Shown here in pieces: positions 43,191-52,078 of a stretch of 64,000 nucleotides of DNA (positions within the stretch are counted from its first letter, which is position 1; each line of letters begins with the position of its first letter). The position numbers and the translations under genes were made by a program. Origin of the DNA: Streptomyces griseofuscus (GTDB lineage Bacteria > Actinomycetota > Actinomycetes > Streptomycetales > Streptomycetaceae); NCBI RefSeq assembly GCF_014673495.1, contig NZ_CP051006.1, positions 5,456,001 through 5,520,000 of the forward strand. Direction: 5' to 3'. Below the pieces are notes generated by a model, which saw nothing but the letters and a program-made list of their open reading frames with translations, was not told where the DNA came from and did not search any database.

Positions 43191-44348
43191 GTGCGCCGTA
43201 CGGTGTTCAACGAGGATCACGAGGCGTTCCGGGAGACCCTGCGCGCCTTCATCGAGGCCGAGGTCGTACCGGTGTACGACGAGTGGTTCGCGGCGGGCCA
43301 GGCACCCCGCGACTTCTACTACAAGCTCGGTGAGCTGGGTATCTTCGGCATCAACGTCCCCGAGGAGTTCGGCGGCGCGGGCCTGGACAGCCACAAGTTC
43401 GAGGCCGTCCTCTATGAGGAGACCGCCCGCGCGGGCGTCCAGTTCGGCGGCTCCGGCGTGCATGTGCTGCTCGCCCTGCCGTACATCAAGATGCTGGCCA
43501 CGGACGAGCAGAAGAAGCGCTACCTGCCGAAGTTCGTCACCGGCGAGGAGATGTGGGCCATCGCGATGACGGAGCCGGGCACCGGTTCCGACCTCGCGGG
43601 CATGAAGTCCACCGCCAAGCTCAGCGAGGACGGCACCCACTACGTCCTCAACGGCGCCAAGACCTTCATCACCGGCGGTGTGCACGCCGACCGGGTGATC
43701 GTCTGCGCCCGCACCGCCGCGCCCACCGCCGAGGACCGCCGCCACGGCATCTCCCTGTTCGCGGTGGACACCAAGTCCGAGGGCTACTCCGTCGGCCGCA
43801 AGCTGGACAAGCTCGGCCTGAAGACCTCCGACACCGCCGAGCTGGCCTTCGTGGACGTCAAGGTCCCCGTCGAGGACCTGCTGGGCGAGGAGAACAAGGG
43901 CTTCTACTACCTCGGCCACAACCTGGCCTCCGAGCGCTGGGGCATCGCCTTCGGCGCCTACGCGCAGGCCAAGGCCGCCGTCCGGTTCGCCAAGCAGTAC
44001 GTCCAGGAGCGCACCGTCTTCGGCAAGCCGGTCGCGCACTTCCAGAACACCAAGTTCGAGCTGGCTTCCTGCCAGGCCGAGGTGGACGCCGCCGAGGCCG
44101 TCGCCGACCGCGCGACCGAGGCCCTGGACGCCGGCGAGCTGACCCCCGCCGAGGCCGCCTCCGCCAAGCTGTTCTGCACCGAGGTCGCGCACCGCGTCAT
44201 CGACCGCTGCCTCCAGCTGCACGGCGGCTACGGGTACATGAACGAGTACCCGATCGCCCGCCTGTACGCGGACAACCGCGTCAACCGCATCTACGGTGGC
44301 ACGAGCGAGATCATGAAGACGATCATCGCCAAGGACATGGGTCTGTAA
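43191..44348 (+). CDS. Acyl-CoA dehydrogenase, long-chain-type active site
   Basis: 385 residues. FAD/substrate motifs AMTEPGTGSDLAGMKS and ITGGVHADRVIV; ERTVFGKPVAHFQ; C-terminal IYGGTSEIMK. The usual C-terminal catalytic Glu is Gly here. The base is likely E248 in NLASERW, the position used by long-chain and isovaleryl-type enzymes. The GTG at 43191 is preferred because GGAGGTGG precedes it; 43176 is the longer alternative. Followed 36 bp later by a thioesterase, it probably oxidises longer or branched acyl-CoAs. Confidence 0.9.
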   Translation: MRRTVFNEDHEAFRETLRAFIEAEVVPVYDEWFAAGQAPRDFYYKLGELGIFGINVPEEFGGAGLDSHKFEAVLYEETARAGVQFGGSGVHVLLALPYIKMLATDEQKKRYLPKFVTGEEMWAIAMTEPGTGSDLAGMKSTAKLSEDGTHYVLNGAKTFITGGVHADRVIVCARTAAPTAEDRRHGISLFAVDTKSEGYSVGRKLDKLGLKTSDTAELAFVDVKVPVEDLLGEENKGFYYLGHNLASERWGIAFGAYAQAKAAVRFAKQYVQERTVFGKPVAHFQNTKFELASCQAEVDAAEAVADRATEALDAGELTPAEAASAKLFCTEVAHRVIDRCLQLHGGYGYMNEYPIARLYADNRVNRIYGGTSEIMKTIIAKDMGL

Positions 44349-44384
44349 GGACCCGGCAATCACCGCCCGGTACAACTGATCGCC

Positions 44385-45314
44385 ATGAGCCAGGCACTCC
44401 AGGACCTCCTCGATCTGCTCGACCTCGAACAGATCGAGGAGGACATCTTCCGCGGCCGGTCCCGCTCCGCCGTCGTCCCCCGTGTCTTCGGGGGGCAGGT
44501 CGCGGCGCAGGCGCTGGTCGCCGCCGGGCGCACGGTCCCTGCGGACCGTCCCGCCCACTCCCTGCACGCGTACTTCCTGCGCCCCGGTGACCCCGGCGCG
44601 CCCATCGTCTACACGGTCGACCGCATCCGCGACGGCCGGTCCTTCACCACCCGCCGCGTGGTCGCCGTCCAGCACGGCAAGCCGATCTTCCATCTCTCGG
44701 CGTCCTTCCAGACGTACGAGGAAGGGCTCGAACACCAGGCGCCGATGCCGTCGGCGCCCGACCCGGCGACCCTGCCGACCTCCCACGAGCGGCTGCGCGG
44801 CTACAGCCATCTCGCGCCGGACGTGGTGGAACGCTTCCTGGAGGCACGCGAGGCGGTCGACCTGAGGTACGTGGACGAGCCGCCGTACGGCCGCTTCGGC
44901 GAGCCGCGCGAGCCGCACAGCCAGGTGTGGTTCCGCACCAACGGCAAGCTGGACGACGACCCGCTGCTGCACGTCGTCCTCGCCACCTATGTCTCCGACA
45001 TGACCCTGCTCGACTCCGTGCTGCTCGCGCACGGCCGCGGCGGCTGGGCGGTCGGCGACGTGGTGGGCGCCTCCCTGGACCACGCGATGTGGTTCCACCG
45101 CCCCTTCCGCGCCGACGAATGGCTGCTGTACGACCAGGAGTCGCCCTCCGCGCACGGCGGCCGCGGCCTCGGCCAGGCCCGTATATACACCCAGGACGGA
45201 CAGCTGGCCATCACCGTCATCCAGGAGGGTGTCGTCCGCGTCCCGCGTCAGCCGGACGTGGACCGGCTTCCTGAGGTGCCAAGTGACGTGCGGGGTACTA
45301 GGCTCAGTGAGTGA
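44385..45314 (+). CDS. tesB: Acyl-CoA thioesterase II (TesB type)
   Basis: 309 residues, a double hotdog protein of normal length. N-terminal hotdog: FGGQVAAQALVAAGRTVP and HSLHAYFLRPGDP. C-terminal hotdog: LLHVVLATYVSDMTLLDSVL and SLDHAMWFHRPFRADEWLLYDQESPSAHGGRGLGQARIYTQ. The catalytic Asp lies in YVSDMTLLD and the Gln in GLGQARI. It hydrolyses acyl-CoAs to free acids and CoA. A TACAACT about 7 nt before the ATG and the lack of a ribosome site hint at a leaderless start. Confidence 0.93.
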   Translation: MSQALQDLLDLLDLEQIEEDIFRGRSRSAVVPRVFGGQVAAQALVAAGRTVPADRPAHSLHAYFLRPGDPGAPIVYTVDRIRDGRSFTTRRVVAVQHGKPIFHLSASFQTYEEGLEHQAPMPSAPDPATLPTSHERLRGYSHLAPDVVERFLEAREAVDLRYVDEPPYGRFGEPREPHSQVWFRTNGKLDDDPLLHVVLATYVSDMTLLDSVLLAHGRGGWAVGDVVGASLDHAMWFHRPFRADEWLLYDQESPSAHGGRGLGQARIYTQDGQLAITVIQEGVVRVPRQPDVDRLPEVPSDVRGTRLSE

Positions 45315-45560
45315 AAGCCGCGAATGCACGGTATGAGCGGCCGGCGAGGTTTCGGGACACCTCTGACCTCAGCCGCGGCACCTGATGACGCGCCAGCGTC
45401 CGGGTGGGCCGCAGGCGTCGACCGTAAAGACGTACCGTGCCACACATTGATCTCGCGGTGACATCCGAAGACCGCGCCGTGCGTCTGTCCGTGCGGCGGC
45501 GGCCATCCACCTCGCCGTGTTCCCCCTGGGGGCCGCGAGAGACGATGGAAGGTTATTCCC

Positions 45561-45977
45561 ATGCGAGCAACACGCACGCGGCGCCTCGTCGCCATGTCCG
45601 CCACCGGCCTGCTGCTGGCAGGCGGAGCCGCGATCGGCGCGGCGGGCACCGCCTCGGCGAGCCCGTCCAACGTTCACAGCTCCTACAGCAGTGACTGGGG
45701 CGGCGGTCACGGTGACCACGGTCGCGGAGGACATGGCGGCTGGTGGGGCAACGACGATGACGACTGGGGCTACGGCGGCTACGGCGGCTATGGCCACGGA
45801 GACCACGGTGGCTACGGCGGCGATCACGGTGGCGGAGGCTACGGTGGCGGCCACGGTGGCGGTGGCTACGGTGGTGGCGGCCACGGTGGCGGTGGCTACG
45901 GTGGCGGCGGCCACGGCGGTGGAGGCCACGGCGGTGGAGGCCACGGCGGTGGAGGCCACGGTGGCGGAGGTCGCTGA
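45561..45977 (+). CDS. Secreted Gly/His/Tyr-rich repeat protein
   Basis: 138 residues. The Sec signal (1-33, cleavage near TASA-S) is followed by about 100 residues that are almost only Gly, His, Tyr and Asp, in repeats of GGGGYGGGGHGG and GGHGGGGH type. An acidic patch WGNDDDDWG lies before them. GGAAGG precedes the ATG. The mature chain is probably unstructured. Clustered His suggests binding of divalent metals, and Gly/Tyr repeats resemble surface or adhesive proteins; neither role is shown. The third codon positions and clear signal peptide argue that it is real. Confidence 0.75.
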   Translation: MRATRTRRLVAMSATGLLLAGGAAIGAAGTASASPSNVHSSYSSDWGGGHGDHGRGGHGGWWGNDDDDWGYGGYGGYGHGDHGGYGGDHGGGGYGGGHGGGGYGGGGHGGGGYGGGGHGGGGHGGGGHGGGGHGGGGR

Positions 45978-46098
45978 GCCGGGTCCCGACCCGATGTGAC
46001 ACGATGTGCGGCTCCGTGCGCGGGGCCGCAGATCCCTTTGTCCCCGGCTTTGTTCGGACCGGCCTCGCGCAGAGGGGCCTCGTCCGAACCGGCCTCGT

Positions 46099-46893
46099 TC
46101 AGTCCTCGGTCAGACCCGCCGCGGCCAGCAGATACGCGGTCATCGGGTCGTAGTGGCGCGGGCTGACCACATGGTCGTCCAGCGGCACGGCGACCTGGAG
46201 GGTGCCCTCCGACTCGGCGAGGAACAGCGCGGGGTCGTTGCAGTCCGCGTAGCCGACCGAGTCGAGGCCGTGCTGCGCGGCGTACCCGGCCCAGCCGTGG
46301 TCGGCGACCACCAGGTCCGGCAGCGGCCGTCCGGCCCGCTCAAGTCCGGTGAGGATGGCCCGCATCGGCTCCCCGGAGTGCGTGTGCCACAGCGTCGCGC
46401 CGTGCTCCAGGACAGCCACGTCCGCGAACTGCATGACGTACCCCTCGTCCGTCTGGAGCCCGTCCGGGATGACGACGATCTCGCAGCCGGCGGTGCGCAG
46501 CGCGGCGGCCGTGGCCCGGTGCACATCCAGCAGCCCGCCGGGGTGACCGGTCGCGAACAGCACCCGTTCGCGCCCCTCGGCCGCCTTGCGCAGCCGCGCC
46601 GCGAGCCGGTCCAGGCCGTCCACGGTCAGTTCCGGGTCGATGTTGTCCTGGCCGAACCGGTACTCCGGGTCGTCGTTGACACCCACCCGCTCGGCCATCA
46701 CCGCGAGCACGTCCTGCTCGTCCGCCCAGCGGTCGCCCAGCTCAAGACCGAGCCAGAAGTTGCGGTCGCCGTTGGCCAGCAGCCGGTAGTGGGAGAGGTT
46801 GTTCTCGCGGGGCGTGGCGACGTCCCCCGCGATACGGGTCCTCACCAGGTGGTCGACGAGCTGGGCGCGGCTGGGTGTCCCGGATATCGGCAT
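46099..46893 (-). CDS. Conserved cytoplasmic protein, phosphatase-annotated family
   Basis: 264 residues, soluble alpha/beta. Blocks VLFATGHPGGLLDVHRATAAALR, IPDGLQTDEGYVMQFADVAVLEHGATLWHTHSGEPM and DLVVADHGWAGYAAQHGLDSVGYADCNDPALFLAE are strongly structured. Streptomyces relatives are called phosphatase in annotations I recall, but I see no standard phosphatase motif, so this is weak. The ATG at 46893 is used; 46902 is nearly as good. The N-terminus RAQLVDHLVRTRIAGDVATPRENNLSHYRLL is conserved-looking. Confidence 0.7.
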   Translation of the reverse strand: MPISGTPSRAQLVDHLVRTRIAGDVATPRENNLSHYRLLANGDRNFWLGLELGDRWADEQDVLAVMAERVGVNDDPEYRFGQDNIDPELTVDGLDRLAARLRKAAEGRERVLFATGHPGGLLDVHRATAAALRTAGCEIVVIPDGLQTDEGYVMQFADVAVLEHGATLWHTHSGEPMRAILTGLERAGRPLPDLVVADHGWAGYAAQHGLDSVGYADCNDPALFLAESEGTLQVAVPLDDHVVSPRHYDPMTAYLLAAAGLTED

Positions 46894-46983
46894 GGCACCC
46901 ATTGTGGGGCAGCCCGGTGCGGGCGTCCCAGAGGTTTCGCCCGCTGGGACGGGTATCACCTTCGCCCGGGCGGATGCGCGGGA

Positions 46984-48618
46984 TCAGGAGTGCCGCAGCG
47001 CGAACCACAACTCCATGCGTACGTCCGGGTCGTCCAGGTCGGCGCCGAGCAGCAGGGCAGCGCGGGCGACGCGTTGCCGCACGGTGTTGCGGTGCACGCC
47101 CAGCGCGACCGCGGTGCGGTCCCAACTGCCGTGCAGGGAGAGCCAGGTACGGAGGGTGTCCGTCAGCGCGGGCTGCGCGGCGAGCGGCGCGAGCAGGGCC
47201 TGGGCATGGGCCCGCGCCGCCGTCTCGGGCACCAGCTCGGACAGCCCGGGGCGGGCGCCGTGCCGGACCAGCGGGACGCGGGTGGCGCGGGCGCGGGCCA
47301 GGGCGCGGGCCGCCTGGGCGTCGGCGGCCGGCCAGCCGCCGGCTCCCGCGGGCGCGCTGACCCCGAGGGTCCAGCCGGGAACCGGGGCGGGTCCCCGTCC
47401 GGCGGGCACCAGCAGCCGTACGACCTCCCCGTCGGGGTCGAGGTCGACCAGGGGCGTGCCCAGGGCGGTGCCGAGGGCGGCGGCGGCCACGGCGTCCGGG
47501 GTCTGCCGGTCGGGGCGCGCGTGGACGACGATCCGCTCGCCGCCGCTTGTACCGTCGCCGGTGTCGAGCAGCGGTGCGACCTCCTCGGGCGTGGCCCCGA
47601 GCAGCAGCCGTACCAGCGCGGAGGAGCGGGCGGCCCCGGCCCCGCTGTGGTGCTCCCCGGTCAGCAGCGACAGCAGCACCGCGCCCACCGAGGCGATGGT
47701 GTGGTCCCCGCCGTCGCGCCGACCGGCGGCGACCCCGAGCACGAAGCCCTCGCCTGAGCCGAGGGCGTACGCGGACAGATGGACGCCGTCGGCGGTGTCG
47801 GTGGCGGAGGCGGGCCTGGCGGGGGCGGGTCCGGCGGGGGCGGTCGGCGGCTTTCCGGGCGGAGCTTGGCCGGTCGGGGCTCGGCTGGTCTGGGCTTGGC
47901 CGGGTGGGGCTTGCCCGGTCTGGGCTTGCCCGGGCGGGGTGGCCGGGCGGACCACCGTCGCGAGCTTCCGCAGGGCCTCGGTGACGGCGGGCGCGGGGGC
48001 CCGGCCGGCCGCCGCGATCCCGGTGCCGTCCGGGCCGTAGAGCACCGCGTGCCCGCCGAGCCGCTGGGCGAGGCGGCGCAGCACGGACGGCACCGGGTCG
48101 GCGTGGGCCGCGGCGGTGGCCAGGCTCTGCTGGGCCTCGGTGACCCGGCGCAGTTCGGCGAGGCGGGCCTGCGCCATCAGCTGCCACACCGCGCGGGCCA
48201 CCCCCGAGAAGGTGGTCCCCGGCGGGACCTCCAGCAGCGGCAGTCCGTGGGTGGCGCAGGCGGTGACCAGAGCGTCCGGCACCGAGTCGTGCACCGGGGC
48301 GAGCCCGAAGCCGAGGGCGGCACCGCCCGCCGCGACGACCCGGGCGACGTAGGAGTCGAAGAAGGTGTCGGGGAAGGGGGCGTCGGGGAACTGGACCCCG
48401 GCCGTGAGGAGCAGTTCGCCGCCGAGGAGATAGGGGAAGGGGTCGACCATCTCGGAGGTGTGCGCCCAGTGGATGACGACGTCCGGGCCGGTGGGACCGG
48501 CGAGCTGGCGCAGCGCGAGGTCGTCCCGGGCGAGGAGAGCGGAGAGGGGGACTGGCGGGGTCGGTGGAACGGGGGCCCCGGCCGGGGCGGTCGGGGCCGT
48601 GGGGCGCGCGTCGGCCAT
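46984..48618 (-). CDS. PucR-family transcriptional regulator
   Basis: 544 residues. The PucR N-terminal sensor domain (about 22-165; LSALLARDDLALRQLAGPTGPDVVIHWAHTSEMVDPFPYL) is followed by a GGDEF-like middle region. The C-terminal helix-turn-helix (about 490-535; WLSLHGSWDRTAVALGVHRNTVRQRVARAALLLG) is the PucR/CdaR type. A Pro/Gln/Ala insert made of five 5-residue repeats lies at about 227-251. GGAGGAAG precedes the ATG. It is divergent from the ureohydrolase and ThDP enzyme and probably activates them in response to a nitrogen compound. Confidence 0.9.
   Translation of the reverse strand: MADARPTAPTAPAGAPVPPTPPVPLSALLARDDLALRQLAGPTGPDVVIHWAHTSEMVDPFPYLLGGELLLTAGVQFPDAPFPDTFFDSYVARVVAAGGAALGFGLAPVHDSVPDALVTACATHGLPLLEVPPGTTFSGVARAVWQLMAQARLAELRRVTEAQQSLATAAAHADPVPSVLRRLAQRLGGHAVLYGPDGTGIAAAGRAPAPAVTEALRKLATVVRPATPPGQAQTGQAPPGQAQTSRAPTGQAPPGKPPTAPAGPAPARPASATDTADGVHLSAYALGSGEGFVLGVAAGRRDGGDHTIASVGAVLLSLLTGEHHSGAGAARSSALVRLLLGATPEEVAPLLDTGDGTSGGERIVVHARPDRQTPDAVAAAALGTALGTPLVDLDPDGEVVRLLVPAGRGPAPVPGWTLGVSAPAGAGGWPAADAQAARALARARATRVPLVRHGARPGLSELVPETAARAHAQALLAPLAAQPALTDTLRTWLSLHGSWDRTAVALGVHRNTVRQRVARAALLLGADLDDPDVRMELWFALRHS
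47864..47938. repeat. 15-bp x5 coding minisatellite in the PucR gene
   Basis: Five tandem 15-bp units (first GCTTGGCCGGTCGGG) encode repeats of the form PGQAQ/TGQAP in the regulator. The reading frame is kept whatever the copy number. Confidence 0.85.
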
Positions 48619-48724
48619 GGTGTGCACTTCCTCCACTCCAGGTCCCTTGTATGGATAAAACGTACACTTCGTAGTGGCTGCCCGGCCACCTAGTGTCGAT
48701 CCCAGGAAATCGCGGCGAGAAGCC

Positions 48725-48779
48725 GGTCGGACCGCAGTCGGGACGCGGTCGGACCGCGGCCGGGCCGCGGTCAGGACGC
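48725..48779. repeat. 11-bp x5 tandem repeat before the ureohydrolase gene
   Basis: Units: GGTCGGACCGC, AGTCGGGACGC, GGTCGGACCGC, GGCCGGGCCGC, GGTCAGGACGC. The array ends 19 bp before the ATG, just before the GGAAAGAAGG ribosome site. The 11-bp period is about one helical turn. Confidence 0.85.
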
Positions 48780-48798
48780 AGGAAAGAAGGCACACGCA

Positions 48799-49770
48799 AT
48801 GAGCAGCAACGAGACGCCCCGCGGCCCCGTCGACTCCTCCCGCGTCCCGCGGTACGCCGGCCCCGCGACCTTCGCCCGGCTGCCCCGCCTGGACGAGGTC
48901 GGTACCGCCGACGTCGCCGTGGTGGGCGTCCCGTTCGACTCCGGTGTCTCCTACCGGCCCGGCGCCCGCTTCGGCGGCAACGCGATCCGCGAGGCGTCCC
49001 GGCTGCTGCGCCCCTACAACCCCGCGCAGGACGCGTCCCCCTTCGCGCTCGCGCAGGTCGCGGACGGCGGCGACATCGCGGTGAACCCGTTCAACATCAA
49101 CGAGGCCGTCGAGACGATCGAGGCCGCGGCGGACGACCTGCTGGGCACCGGCGCCCGTCTGATGACCCTGGGCGGCGACCACACCATCGCGCTGCCGCTG
49201 CTGCGCTCGGTGGCCAAGAAGCACGGCCCGGTCGCGCTGCTGCACTTCGACGCCCACCTGGACACCTGGGACACGTACTTCGGCGCCGAGTACACGCACG
49301 GCACGCCGTTCCGCCGCGCGGTGGAGGAGGGCATCCTCGACACCTCCGCCCTCTCGCACGTGGGCACGCGCGGCCCGCTGTACGGCAAGCAGGACCTCAC
49401 CGACGACGAGAAGATGGGCTTCGGCATCGTCACCTCGGCGGACGTCTACCGCCGGGGCGCCGACGAGGTGGCCGACCAGCTCCGCCAGCGCATCGGCGAC
49501 CGCCCGCTGTACATCTCCATCGACATCGACTGCCTCGACCCGGCGCACGCCCCCGGCACGGGCACGCCGGAGGCGGGCGGCATGACCTCGCGCGAGCTGC
49601 TGGAGATCCTGCGCGGCCTGGCCTCCTGCAACCTGGTCTCGGCGGACGTGGTCGAGGTCGCCCCGGCCTACGACCACGCCGAGATCACGTCCGTGGCGGC
49701 CTCCCACACGGCGTACGAACTGACCACCATCATGTCCCGCCAGATCGCGGCGGCCCGGAAGGACGCGTAA
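48799..49770 (+). CDS. Agmatinase/guanidinobutyrase-family ureohydrolase
   Basis: 323 residues. All binuclear-Mn ureohydrolase motifs are present: LGGDHTIALP, HFDAHLDTWD and SIDIDCLDPAHAPGTGTPE. GVSYRPGARFGGNAIR near the start matches the agmatinase branch. It cleaves a guanidino compound to urea and an amine; agmatine or 4-guanidinobutyrate are both possible and cannot be separated by eye. First gene of an operon with a ThDP enzyme starting 5 bp later, divergent from a PucR regulator. Confidence 0.92.
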   Translation: MSSNETPRGPVDSSRVPRYAGPATFARLPRLDEVGTADVAVVGVPFDSGVSYRPGARFGGNAIREASRLLRPYNPAQDASPFALAQVADGGDIAVNPFNINEAVETIEAAADDLLGTGARLMTLGGDHTIALPLLRSVAKKHGPVALLHFDAHLDTWDTYFGAEYTHGTPFRRAVEEGILDTSALSHVGTRGPLYGKQDLTDDEKMGFGIVTSADVYRRGADEVADQLRQRIGDRPLYISIDIDCLDPAHAPGTGTPEAGGMTSRELLEILRGLASCNLVSADVVEVAPAYDHAEITSVAASHTAYELTTIMSRQIAAARKDA

Positions 49771-49775
49771 CCGAC

Positions 49776-51470
49776 GTGACGCACGACCACGACCTGGTAC
49801 TCCGCCCGACCGCAGCCCAGCGGGAGGCCGCGCTGAACCCTCCCCCCGGCCGCAACGGCGGAGACCTGGTCGTGGAGACCCTGGCCGGGCTGGGCGCGAC
49901 GACCGTCTTCGGCCTGCCGGGCCAGCACGCGCTGGGCGTGTTCGACGCCCTGCGCAGGTCGTCCCTCCGCTATGTGGGCCTGCGGGTGGAGAACAACGCG
50001 GGCTTCGCGGCGGACGCGTACGGCCGGATCACCGGCGAGGCGGCCCCGCTGCTGCTGTCGACCGGCCCCGGCGCGCTGACCTCGCTGGCCGCGCTCCAGG
50101 AGGCGGCCGCCGCCTCCGCCCCCGTGCTCGCGATCAGCAGCCAGATCCCGACGGCGGGCCTGGGCGGCGGCCGCCACGGCTATCTCCATGAACTCCCCGA
50201 CCAGGCCGCGTCGTTCCGGGGCGTGGTGAAGTCGGTGCACACGGCCCGCACCCAGTCCCAGATCCCCTCGGCGATCGCCGAGGCCTGGAAGTCCGCGCTG
50301 ACGGCCCCGCACGGCCCGGTGTGGGTCGAGATCCCCCAGGACGTCCTGCTGGCCCCGGCGTCACTGCCGGTGGTGACGGCGATGGACGCGACCCCGGACG
50401 ACCTGGTCCCCCGCCCCGAACTGACGGCGGTGGCAGCGGAGTTGCTGTCGGGCGCGGCCCGCCCGGCGATCATCGCGGGCGGCGGCGTCGTACGCTCGGA
50501 CGCCTCCGGCAAGCTGCGCCGGCTGGCGGAACTGCTGGACGCCCCGGTGGTCACGACGTACGGCGGCAAGGGCGCGTTCCCCTGGGCGCACCCGCTGTCC
50601 CTCCAGTCCTGGCTGGAGGACCGGCACACGACCGACTTCCTGGAGGACGCCGACGTCCTGCTGGTCGTGGGCTCGGGCCTTGGTGAACTCTCCTCGAACT
50701 ACCACACGTTCAGGCCGCGCGGCCGGGTCATCCAGATCGAGGCGGACCTCGGGAAGCTGGAGTCGAACCACCCCGCGCTGGGGATCCACGCGGACGCCCG
50801 CCCGGCGCTCCAGGCGCTGCTGGAAACGGCGACGGAGCGGCGTGATCCCGGGGCGGCGGAGCGGGTGCGCGAGGTGCTCTCCCGCGTCTCGGACCGCATC
50901 GCGTCCCAGGAACTCACCCTGGAACAGTCGCTGTTGGCCGCCGTCCGCCGCGCGCTGCCGGCCCGCTCCCCGTCCTTCTGGGACATGACGATCCTGTCCT
51001 ACTGGGCCTGGTGCGGCTTCGACCCCAAGGGTACGAACCTGATGCACTCCTCCCAGGGCTCGGGCGGCCTCGGCTACGCCTTCCCGGCTGCCCTGGGCGC
51101 GGCGGTCGCCGACGCGACCCACCCGGTCCTCGCGGTCTCCGGCGACGGCGGCGCCCTCTACTCCATCGCCGAACTGGCCACGGCCCGCCAGCACGACCTC
51201 CCCGTCACCTGGCTGATCATCGACGACGGCGGCTACGGCATCCTGCGCGAATACATGACGGACGCCTTCGGCAAACCGACGGCCACGGAACTGACCCGCC
51301 CCGACTACGTCGCCCTGTCGGAGTCCTTCGGCGTCCCGGGCGTACGCACGACCCCGGAATCCCTGGAATCGGACCTGACCCGCGCCCTGTCGACGCCGGG
51401 CCCTTCGGTGGTCGTACTCCCCGCCGTGCTGCGGATGTTCGCGCCGACGCATCTGGGACAGGGCGCGTAG
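49776..51470 (+). CDS. ThDP-dependent enzyme, acetolactate-synthase-like
   Basis: 564 residues with the three-domain layout of the ALS/POX/BFD family. The Pyr domain has VFGLPGQHALGVFDAL and the catalytic Glu in RVENNAGFAADAYGR. The central domain follows (about 200-330; PAIIAGGGVVRS). The PP domain has GDGGALYSIAELATA with the ThDP motif ending IIDDGGYG, where Asp-Asp replaces the usual Asn-Asn. The reaction is unknown. Pairing with a ureohydrolase hints at decarboxylation of a 2-keto acid derived from a guanidino amino acid. GTG start. Confidence 0.88.
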   Translation: MTHDHDLVLRPTAAQREAALNPPPGRNGGDLVVETLAGLGATTVFGLPGQHALGVFDALRRSSLRYVGLRVENNAGFAADAYGRITGEAAPLLLSTGPGALTSLAALQEAAAASAPVLAISSQIPTAGLGGGRHGYLHELPDQAASFRGVVKSVHTARTQSQIPSAIAEAWKSALTAPHGPVWVEIPQDVLLAPASLPVVTAMDATPDDLVPRPELTAVAAELLSGAARPAIIAGGGVVRSDASGKLRRLAELLDAPVVTTYGGKGAFPWAHPLSLQSWLEDRHTTDFLEDADVLLVVGSGLGELSSNYHTFRPRGRVIQIEADLGKLESNHPALGIHADARPALQALLETATERRDPGAAERVREVLSRVSDRIASQELTLEQSLLAAVRRALPARSPSFWDMTILSYWAWCGFDPKGTNLMHSSQGSGGLGYAFPAALGAAVADATHPVLAVSGDGGALYSIAELATARQHDLPVTWLIIDDGGYGILREYMTDAFGKPTATELTRPDYVALSESFGVPGVRTTPESLESDLTRALSTPGPSVVVLPAVLRMFAPTHLGQGA

Positions 51471-51480
51471 CGAGCCCCGG

Positions 51481-51960
51481 CTACCCGGCGTGGACGCGGA
51501 CGGGGTCGAGGTGGAGTTCATTGGGGCCCATGCAATCGGCGGCCCAGGTCGCGAGGCGCGAGCCGCAGGCACAGGCCAGATTGGGGCCGTTCGCACCCGA
51601 GGGCCCACAACAGCCCGCCCAATTGGCCCCGCATGTGAAGGGGGTGAGGCGGGGCAGAACGTCCTCGGGGTGCACGACGACACTGCCAGGCCGCCCCGCG
51701 GAGACGGTTTCCCAACCGTAGGGCCGCATCAACTCTCTTCCTGAGTCGCGCACCTGCCGCCGGGGCGCCTCGACAGGAACGAAGGGCGCGCCCCACGGAT
51801 CGGGGTCGATGGCACAGCATCCACGAGGGACTGTGGACCGGGCCCGCCCGCCCTTCTTGTCCCGGCCGTCGTCAGGGTCGTCGACATCCGGGACGGCAGG
51901 CAGAACCACCAGGTCCCCGGTGAGCTCGATCCCGCACTTGGCGCAGTAGAAGACGGTCAC
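51481..51960 (-). CDS. Zinc-ribbon protein, Streptomyces conserved hypothetical
   Basis: 159 residues. The N-terminus YCAKCGIEL is half of a zinc ribbon. Further cysteines follow: PRGCCAIDP, TPFTCGANWAGCCGPSG and NLACACGSRLATWAADCMGPNELHL. The second CxC pair could complete one metal site. No catalytic motif. Its product is probably a small cytoplasmic metal-binding protein. It uses a GTG start at 51960 with distant GGGGA. It is convergent with the ThDP enzyme gene, only 10 bp apart, without a visible terminator. Confidence 0.7.
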   Translation of the reverse strand: MTVFYCAKCGIELTGDLVVLPAVPDVDDPDDGRDKKGGRARSTVPRGCCAIDPDPWGAPFVPVEAPRRQVRDSGRELMRPYGWETVSAGRPGSVVVHPEDVLPRLTPFTCGANWAGCCGPSGANGPNLACACGSRLATWAADCMGPNELHLDPVRVHAG

Positions 51961-52078
51961 ACACCGGTTTCTGTCCCCGAACCCTCGGCGTTGGCCACGG
52001 CCTGTGCCGTCGGGTTCGAGTTCGCCGTACCGTCGTATGTGGTCGGCGCCGACCACGAGGGCATGCGGGGTGGGTCAT

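Noticed and set aside
45315..45560. Possible small genes between the thioesterase and the Gly-rich protein
   Set aside because: Frames there lack ribosome sites and protein-like composition, and conflict with the expected promoter region.
48693..49775. In-frame upstream extension of the ThDP enzyme through the ureohydrolase gene
   Set aside because: The extension is out of frame with the real ureohydrolase and reads as low-complexity; the GTG at 49776 just after its stop fits the family start.
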